Assembly (NCBI GenBank): GCA_020629335.1
Contig: JAHDDN010000313.1
Coordinates: 1 to 6,432 of the forward strand
Direction of reading: 5' to 3'
Length of the DNA: 6,432 nt
Source of the DNA: Chitinophagales bacterium
Lineage (GTDB): Bacteria > Bacteroidota > Bacteroidia > Chitinophagales > UBA2359
Position 1 is the stretch's first letter; the number at the start of each line of letters is the position of its first letter. The notes under the pieces were generated by a model. That model was not told where the DNA came from, made no database searches, and worked only from the letters and a program-made list of their open reading frames with translations. This document shows, one piece after another, positions 1 to 4,665 of this stretch. The position numbers were made by a program, and so were the translations under genes.

Positions 1-8
1 AGATGCTG

Positions 9-39
9 CAAAGGTAATTATTACAATCAGATTTCCAAA
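9..39 (-). promoter_or_regulatory. Leftward Bacteroidota-type promoter
   Basis: On the minus strand TTTG (plus 36-39) is followed after exactly 19 bases by TACCTTTG (plus 9-16). This fits the established Bacteroidota primary-sigma consensus, a -33 TTTG and a -7 TAnnTTTG about 19-20 bases apart, with no mismatch. Transcription would start near or just beyond the left edge and run out of the window, so a minus-strand gene or RNA probably lies to the left. The motif is short, so a chance match is possible, but both boxes and the spacing are right. Confidence 0.55.
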
Positions 40-204
40 TATCCCATGATAAATTTTATAAATTGTCAGCATAGCCAAAATCTAATGCTTAAGTTTATAA
101 TGTTTAAGATGTAGAATCGTAAAAAGACAAAACTTGGACTGTCAAGGACTTATAAATTTAACCACTAACTCAGGATAATCACTGTTTTTTTACGACACCA
201 CATT

Positions 205-235
205 ATTCGTCATTCGTAATTTTTAATTCGTCATT
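205..235. repeat. Short ATTCGTCATT direct repeats
   Basis: The 10-mer ATTCGTCATT occurs exactly at 205-214 and 226-235, with the related ATTCGTAAT between them. Similar words (TTCATCATTACGCATTATGCATTCG) continue from 294 to 318 on the far side of the next element. It looks like degenerate, slippage-prone low-complexity repeat DNA. No function is evident. Confidence 0.55.
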
Positions 236-236
236 A

Positions 237-288
237 AATTGGGGCGTGCCCTGCGCTCATATGGGCGAGCCTTGTGCTCACCCCAATT
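237..288. repeat. Small GC-rich repeat with inverted ends
   Basis: This 52-bp block is bounded by a perfect 8-bp inverted repeat, AATTGGGG (237-244) and CCCCAATT (281-288). Inside lie two imperfect 18-bp direct copies at 242-259 and 263-280, which start GGGCG and end GCTCA and match at 15 of 18 positions. It is much richer in GC than its surroundings. It may be an inserted miniature element or a structured RNA segment. Confidence 0.5.
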
Positions 289-330
289 CATCGTTCATCA
301 TTACGCATTATGCATTCGCCGAAGGCGCAG

Positions 331-466
331 GTCGGGCTGTCCGTTCTTATGTGGCTATGCTGCTCCTACTTTGCTAAGTGCTGCTTGTCTGCTAAAGCCA
401 GCCATCGCATCACTAAGCGCCGTAAGTCGCATCATAGACGCCACATACCACTCCCATCCCTCACGC
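331..466. repeat. Structured intergenic repeat (CGGGCTGTCCG ... CATCCCTCACGC)
   Basis: The block opens with CGGGCTGTCCGTT (333-345) and closes with CATCCCTCACGC (455-466). From memory, many Bacteroidota intergenic regions carry repeats with very similar ends (a CGGGCTATCCG-like start and a GATGCCGCT...ATCCCTAACGC-like end) around a variable centre. Here TATGTGGC (348-355) pairs perfectly with GCCACATA (440-447), and TATG (356-359) extends the stem with CATA (433-436) across a 3-base bulge. A stem in the variable part between fixed ends suggests a folded RNA or a hairpin mobile element. No protein is encoded convincingly. A GAA-loop hairpin, CGCC/GGCG, sits just before it at 317-327. Confidence 0.5.
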
Positions 467-472
467 ATTTTT

Positions 473-557
473 GGGTATTGAGTATTGGGTAGTGGGTATT
501 GAGACTTGTAGGTCTGTTAGTCTATTAGTATTAGGTCTGTTAGTCTGCCAGTCTATT
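473..557. repeat. Low-complexity G/T-rich direct repeats
   Basis: GGGTATTGAG occurs at 473-482 and 494-503 with variants between them. The 15-mer TAGGTCTGTTAGTCT then occurs exactly at 509-523 and 532-546, with further AGTCTATTA words around it. The pattern is that of slippage- or recombination-prone simple repeats. It directly follows the structured repeat and may be part of the same composite. Confidence 0.6.
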
Positions 558-687
558 ATTTCAGTTAAATCGGTTATATAATTTGTCTATTTTGTACATA
601 AATGTCAAAAAATCGAATTCATAAAATGTAATAAACAAATAAAATACGTAGCTTGGTCTATATGCATAATTTACATTAAATAAACGA

Positions 688-861
688 GGTGCTTTTGGGC
701 ACCAAAGATATTTTAGCGCAGGGTTTTTAACCCTGGGATAAGGTCGTCCCAAAATTTATAGCGTGCCGTAGGTACGCACGATATGAATATGTATCGTAGC
801 TAACGGCACTTTAAAATGGGGGCGCATATTTCCCCAGCATTAAAATGCTGCGCTAAAATAT
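688..861. repeat. Hairpin-rich element bounded by a 14-bp inverted repeat
   Basis: ATATTTTAGCGCAG (708-721) and CTGCGCTAAAATAT (848-861) are a perfect 14-bp inverted pair around 126 bases. Smaller stems lie inside and beside it: GGTGC/GCACC at 688-692 and 699-703; CAGGGTT/AACCCTG at 719-725 and 729-735; GTGCCGT/ACGGCAC at 763-769 and 803-809, with CGATA/TATCG nested at 779-783 and 792-796; GGGG/CCCC at 818-821 and 832-835; CAGCAT/ATGCTG at 835-840 and 845-850. Some stems share bases, so alternative folds are possible. It resembles REP/BIME-like or MITE-like clusters but encodes no transposase. It ends 59 bases before the NACHT start, so it could also act as a folded leader. Confidence 0.6.
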
Positions 862-866
862 GATGC

Positions 867-883
867 ATCCCTACGGGATTTTA
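867..883 (+). other. ATCCC-TAC-GGGAT hairpin before the NACHT start
   Basis: ATCCC (867-871) pairs with GGGAT (875-879) over a 3-base loop and is followed by TTTTATTT. The form resembles a weak intrinsic terminator or attenuator on the plus strand. It could shield the NACHT gene from upstream transcription, or be the last stem of the repeat cluster. The 5-bp stem is short, so the role is uncertain. Confidence 0.35.
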
Positions 884-920
884 TTTCTACAAAAAAGCCT
901 AAAACAAAAACAATCTCCCA

Positions 921-3617
921 ATGTTAAACAAAAACAACATCCCAGAACTCACCAACGACATCGTCACCAGCTTCCTAAAAAGCTTAGATGAATTTGATTT
1001 ATTTGACCATGATGGTCTATTAGTAGATATCCCCTTTGGGAAAATAGCAGGCTACCTTGCCAAAAAGATCATTGAAATCAATACAGCAGACGAGGCTTTA
1101 CAAAAAGCAGTAGCGATGTCTTATTTGACCAGCTTTATTCAAGGAGTCAAGTTTCTAAACTTTGAAGACCGACTGACTCAGGCTCGCTTGGGAGATATAG
1201 GAGGTAAGGTCAATGAGTCATTTGAGCAAGTAAATTTTGATGCTAAGGAGTTTGATATCCACAATTTTAATGGAAATATAGTGGCAGAACACTATATGGA
1301 TTTATTTAGAGAAGTGATGAAGGCTTATGATATGGAGGAGATGCATATTCAGCAGATAGCAAAATATGTAAAAGATTATGCACCACTCAATTTCCACCTG
1401 CTGTTAGAAAAAAGTGCTACTGTTTTTAATAAGTTGATCAGCTTTTTGGATAGTAAGTCTTATCAATTGATAAGAGAGGATTATTTGCTTAAACTATATC
1501 AAGTGAACCTCGTACATGAATTTCAAGAACCAGTATGGAATGATAAAAAAGGACTCACCCTAGATCAACTATATGTCAAGCCAAACTTTAAAGTACATCA
1601 ATATAGTTTTAAAGAGGAGGAGGAGAGGATACAATACAAGGATTATAAAGAGAATAATGGTTTCGTAGATATGGATTATCCATATGAATCTATACATGAA
1701 TTAATTTATGAAACACTGACAGAAAAAAATAGACTGAAATTAGCCAATAATGCTCCTCAATTAATTTTATTATTGGGCTATCCAGGACAAGGTAAAACTT
1801 CTTTTTGTAAAAAAATGCTTTATGATACTTATGCTGATCCAATGTTGTTGGGTAAGGATCTGTTCTTTTTAAAATTTAGGAATATTAGTAGGGTAAGGGA
1901 GTTATTAAACAACCCTTTAGCTACTCTAAAGGAAAAAATACGAAAGGAAATAGGCTTTGAGGTGAGTGATCAAAAAATAGAAGAATCTATTCTTTTACTA
2001 GATGGTTTGGATGAGTTGTATATGAAGGAAAATATGGAGAAGGATGAAATTGATACATTCATTCGTAATTTCCTAAGAGAATTAAAAAATGAATATAAAC
2101 AGCTTAAAATAGTCATTACAAGCCGTTATGGTTATTTGTATATGCCTAAACTGAAAGATAAAAATATTTTGATTGCTCAATTGAGTGAACTGAGTATTGA
2201 ACAACAGCAAAGATGGTTAGCCAACTATAAAAAATATCATCCTAATATTGTTTTAACTCAAGAAAAAATTAAGGAAATACATGAAAATAAATCGGGTAAT
2301 TTAAAGCATATAGCAGAGTTAATTAAGCAACCTATTTTATTGCACATGATTGCTCGTTTGCCAGAGGAAATTAGTGCGGATGATAATAAAGCCAAGATTT
2401 ATGATAATTTATTTAGTGCTTTAGTGAAGCGAGAATATGATACTGAAGAGGAAGGGCAAATTGATGTTTTGAAAGGGCCATCTGAAAAGGACTTGAGAAA
2501 GGTCATTAGAGAGATTGCTTTTGCTATTTTCAAAAGTGGTAATGAATATATCCATAAAACTCAAATGGAAAAATTGCCAGCCGTAGAACAGTTTATGGAG
2601 AAATTAGAGAATAGAAATATGAACAATGCGCTCAAAAGCTTAATGATTGCTTTCTATTTTCAGGAGGTTAAAAAGAAAGAGGGGGACGAGGGAGAAGATA
2701 AAGAGAAAAGAGAAGAGTATGCGGTAGAGTTTTTACACAAATCCTTAAAAGAGTATTTGGTAGCCGAAAAAATTTGGTTAAAGATGAAAAACTTTATTAA
2801 TAAAAATTCTGAAGAGGATTATACCATTGATAGCTTTGAAGAGGCGATGGGGCTAACTTTTCCTTTATTAGCTAAGCAAGTTTTATCTAAAGAGATAATA
2901 GACTATTTATCAGAGATTATTAAAAATGATGAGATGACTGATAAAAATAAAGAGGAACTGCATACTAGACTAGTAAAATTCTTTCCTGCTTATATCAAGA
3001 ATAATTTTCTACAAGAATATAAAGCAGAGAAAAATACTGCTATTAGTGCTTTTGATTTAGCTAATAATCATTGTTATGGATATTGGAGTATATTAAGTCA
3101 TTTACACATTGATCGAAATGCTATTCCTGAAGAGGAAGCTATTCAAGTTATGCTAATCGAACAATTTTACAGCTTATTGTATAAAAATAGATATATAAAT
3201 TTAGGCAAACAGCAGCTTAAAAACACCAATTTAAGAGGTATAAACTTATCCAATGCCATCCTTGATGGAGCCATCCTTGATGGAGCCAGCCTTGATGGAG
3301 CCATCCTTGATGGAGCCATCCTTGATCGAGCCATCCTTGATGGAGCCATCCTTGATCGAGCCATCCTTGTAGGAGCCATCCTTGTAGGAGCCAGCCTTGT
3401 AGGAGCCAGCCTTGATGGAGCCATCCTTGATGGAGCCATCCTTGATCGAGCCAGACTTGATCGAGCCAGACTTGTAGATACTGATCTAAAAGATGTAGAA
3501 GGCTTAACAGTAGAGCAATTAATCAAAACGGCTAGTCTGAAAGGCTGTAGAAATTTAGATCCTAAGTTAGAACAAGGCGTTAGAGATGCGGGTTATGGAC
3601 ATTTATTTGAAGAATAA
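921..3617 (+). CDS. NACHT-family STAND NTPase with C-terminal pentapeptide repeats
   Basis: This 898-residue protein is probably a cytosolic signal-sensing ATPase. Residues 1 to about 260 are rich in predicted helix and match no effector I recognise. The NACHT core has a Walker A GYPGQGKT at 286-293 (Lys292), a Walker B LLLDGLDEL at 358-366 with the NACHT-like acidic pair Asp364/Glu365, and a TSR motif with Arg402. EFLHKSLKEYLVAE at 603-616 matches the motif usual in the winged-helix part after NACHT. A helical linker leads to 18 pentapeptides (769-858) and a cap (859-898, GLTVEQL ... GYGHLFEE) of a kind often seen after such repeats. In known bacterial NACHT proteins the C-terminal repeats sense a trigger and the N-terminus carries out the response, often antiphage defence; that role here is inferred. 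The ATG has an A/C-rich leader without Shine-Dalgarno, normal for Bacteroidota. No clear promoter is visible. The exported-protein gene follows by 79 bases. Confidence 0.9.
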   Translation: MLNKNNIPELTNDIVTSFLKSLDEFDLFDHDGLLVDIPFGKIAGYLAKKIIEINTADEALQKAVAMSYLTSFIQGVKFLNFEDRLTQARLGDIGGKVNESFEQVNFDAKEFDIHNFNGNIVAEHYMDLFREVMKAYDMEEMHIQQIAKYVKDYAPLNFHLLLEKSATVFNKLISFLDSKSYQLIREDYLLKLYQVNLVHEFQEPVWNDKKGLTLDQLYVKPNFKVHQYSFKEEEERIQYKDYKENNGFVDMDYPYESIHELIYETLTEKNRLKLANNAPQLILLLGYPGQGKTSFCKKMLYDTYADPMLLGKDLFFLKFRNISRVRELLNNPLATLKEKIRKEIGFEVSDQKIEESILLLDGLDELYMKENMEKDEIDTFIRNFLRELKNEYKQLKIVITSRYGYLYMPKLKDKNILIAQLSELSIEQQQRWLANYKKYHPNIVLTQEKIKEIHENKSGNLKHIAELIKQPILLHMIARLPEEISADDNKAKIYDNLFSALVKREYDTEEEGQIDVLKGPSEKDLRKVIREIAFAIFKSGNEYIHKTQMEKLPAVEQFMEKLENRNMNNALKSLMIAFYFQEVKKKEGDEGEDKEKREEYAVEFLHKSLKEYLVAEKIWLKMKNFINKNSEEDYTIDSFEEAMGLTFPLLAKQVLSKEIIDYLSEIIKNDEMTDKNKEELHTRLVKFFPAYIKNNFLQEYKAEKNTAISAFDLANNHCYGYWSILSHLHIDRNAIPEEEAIQVMLIEQFYSLLYKNRYINLGKQQLKNTNLRGINLSNAILDGAILDGASLDGAILDGAILDRAILDGAILDRAILVGAILVGASLVGASLDGAILDGAILDRARLDRARLVDTDLKDVEGLTVEQLIKTASLKGCRNLDPKLEQGVRDAGYGHLFEE
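3255..3479 (+). repeat. 15 tandem 15-bp units encoding pentapeptides
   Basis: Fifteen 15-bp units encode residues 779-853. Each follows GCC, then ATC/AGC/AGA, CTT, GAT/GTA and GGA/CGA, giving Ala-(Ile/Ser/Arg)-Leu-(Asp/Val)-(Gly/Arg); only the last unit ends differently, in GAT (Asp). The GCC and CTT codons are invariant in every unit. These are the inward-facing Ala and central Leu of the pentapeptide helix, while the three varying codons face outward. Units 3-5 (3285-3329) and 11-13 (3405-3449) are identical 45-bp blocks. The near-identity implies recent growth by slippage or unequal recombination, so copy number may differ between strains and short-read assemblies may collapse it. Confidence 0.95.
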
Positions 3618-3696
3618 AAATTCCCGCCCTTCATAAGGATAAAAATAGATTTTTTTCATATATTGTAATTCTCCCAACAACACACAAACACAACAG

Positions 3697-4527
3697 ATGA
3701 AAAAACTACCCTTACTATTAGGCCTGTTATGCCTATGCGCCAGTTTATGCGCACAAGAAAAAATCAAAACCACTCACATTAAGGTCAGGCTGTATAATGA
3801 ATTCCACAAGGAAGTGCTGACTAAAGATACACTCATAGAAGCTAATATACCCGATGCTCAGATAGAAAGCATAGTAGAACAAATGGGATTAGGTAAAGAT
3901 GAATTGCCCGACTCCATCATCAAGCGTTCGGTTAAGATTCGGCATTTGGAGCGACCTAAGTTGGTCTTTGGAGATGCGAATGTAGATTCTTTGATGCAGA
4001 CAGGGGGGGAATATACCATTCCTTATGAACGTATACTGGAAAATGGCTTGGTGGAAGTAGGTACTAAAACCCTTAAAGCTCGTAAGATCGACTTGGAAGA
4101 ATTATTTCCGCCTGATCCGACTGCTATGCTGCCAGAGTATGAGCATCGTATCACGAAGCGTTCTTACCGCAATATGACGACTAATCAGGTAGTGAATCTT
4201 ACTTTTGAGGATATTGATCGGATAGATTATTCTAAGGCAATACGAGACACAGTAGAGCGAGATAATTTATTGGAAGTGCTCAACTTCGTCTTTAAGCCGA
4301 ATTATAAGGCTGGGGTATTTGAGTTTAGTATCAGTATTGATACTAAGAAGGCAGTGAATCTAAAAATCACTAATCCTGTCGGGAATCCCGTTTATAATGA
4401 GACGATTGATCCTTTCCCTCGTAAGTATGAGGCGAATACGGAGATTGCGCTTAAGATGACAGGGGAGTTGATTTTTGAGGCGGAACAAAATGGCAATTAT
4501 TTTAAAAAGAGAATTATTGTAGAGTAG
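3697..4527 (+). CDS. Exported protein of unknown function, possible T9SS sorting domain
   Basis: I do not recognise the family of this 276-residue protein. It starts with a clear signal peptide: Lys2-Lys3, a Leu/Cys-rich core at 4-18 and a probable signal peptidase I site after Ala19 (SLCA|QEK). The residues before the cysteines do not make a good lipobox. Residues 20 to about 195 are charged, with no catalytic motif I can name. Residues 199-276 look like a beta-rich module with a VNLKITNPVGNPVYNE segment and the ending YFKKRIIVE. This resembles type A sorting domains of the Bacteroidota type IX secretion system (a strand with a G..V turn and a final KK-I-I-V), so the protein may reach the cell surface or be secreted. 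The resemblance is moderate. It lies 79 bases after the NACHT gene on the same strand with no strong terminator between, so co-transcription is possible. Its leader is A/C-rich with no Shine-Dalgarno. Confidence 0.8.
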   Translation: MKKLPLLLGLLCLCASLCAQEKIKTTHIKVRLYNEFHKEVLTKDTLIEANIPDAQIESIVEQMGLGKDELPDSIIKRSVKIRHLERPKLVFGDANVDSLMQTGGEYTIPYERILENGLVEVGTKTLKARKIDLEELFPPDPTAMLPEYEHRITKRSYRNMTTNQVVNLTFEDIDRIDYSKAIRDTVERDNLLEVLNFVFKPNYKAGVFEFSISIDTKKAVNLKITNPVGNPVYNETIDPFPRKYEANTEIALKMTGELIFEAEQNGNYFKKRIIVE

Positions 4528-4542
4528 GGCTTAAAAATAAAA

Positions 4543-4618
4543 GAAATGACATATCTCCTTATAAGTAGCACTTCAAATCAAAAAATTTAAGCAGCTACTC
4601 AACAAGATATGTCATTTC
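4543..4618 (-). terminator. Long hairpin terminator between convergent genes
   Basis: GAAATGACATATCT (4543-4556) and AGATATGTCATTTC (4605-4618) form a perfect 14-bp stem. Inside it AGTAGC (4564-4569) pairs with GCTACT (4594-4599), then CTT/AAG and AAAT/ATTT close on a short A-rich loop. Read on the minus strand the stem is followed by TTTTATTTTTAAG, as in an intrinsic terminator, so it would end GTPase transcription. On the plus strand the following sequence is less T-rich, so termination of the exported-protein gene is less certain. The 76-nt nested fold is longer than a usual terminator and may be a small inserted element. Confidence 0.65.
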
Positions 4619-4624
4619 AAATTG

Positions 4625-4660
4625 GTTAAAACGTTTCAACGTTCACAACGTTAAAACGTT
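4625..4660. repeat. Cluster of four AACGTT palindromes
   Basis: AACGTT occurs at 4630-4635, 4638-4643, 4647-4652 and 4655-4660, with start-to-start steps of 8, 9 and 8 bases. The 11-mer GTTAAAACGTT is repeated exactly at 4625-4635 and 4650-4660. The block starts 5 bases past the GTPase stop codon. Neighbouring palindromes can pair into a short hairpin (4638-4643 with 4647-4652, 3-base loop), so it may assist termination of the minus-strand gene. Regular spacing of palindromes also fits a protein-binding site. Confidence 0.6.
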
Positions 4661-4665
4661 AATTA

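Larger units (their letters stand above)
1..920. other. Gene-free intergenic region with a repeat mosaic
   Basis: I see no convincing coding sequence in these 920 bases. The short open frames fall inside repeats or low-complexity DNA and their translations look random. Positions 40-200 are AT-rich with no structure I can name. From about 205 to 557 there is a chain of distinct short repeats, and from about 688 to 880 there is hairpin-rich DNA; each is listed separately. The stretch is long for a bacterial intergenic region, which fits an accessory or rearranged locus. Short tandem repeats next to structured elements recall the repeat clusters of many Bacteroidota genomes; that comparison is from memory, not from a search. 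Confidence 0.75.

Noticed and set aside
239..492. Two overlapping open frames of 80 and 72 codons in the left repeat region
   Set aside because: They lie inside the intergenic repeats, overlap in different frames, are Cys/Arg/Ser-rich without domain signs, and have no supporting promoter.
205..557. CRISPR array
   Set aside because: The repeats are short, of several different kinds and unevenly spaced, with no constant repeat-spacer pattern.
590..605. Plus-strand promoter for the NACHT gene (TATTTTG near 590)
   Set aside because: It is one base short of TAnnTTTG and has no matching TTTG at the right distance; no convincing promoter for this gene was found.
561..752. 63-codon minus-strand open frame
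   Set aside because: It runs through the hairpin-rich element and AT-rich spacer; the composition is Tyr/Phe-rich as expected from AT-rich noncoding DNA.
3167..3526. 119-residue open frame on the minus strand opposite the pentapeptide array
   Set aside because: It exists because a 15-bp repeat without stops in that frame stays open; its Ala-Pro-(Ser/Thr)-Arg-Met/Leu repeats are the antisense of the NACHT gene.
3618..3660. Terminator after the NACHT gene
   Set aside because: The only stem is CCTT/AAGG (3628-3638), 4 bp and separated from the T-run, too weak to call.
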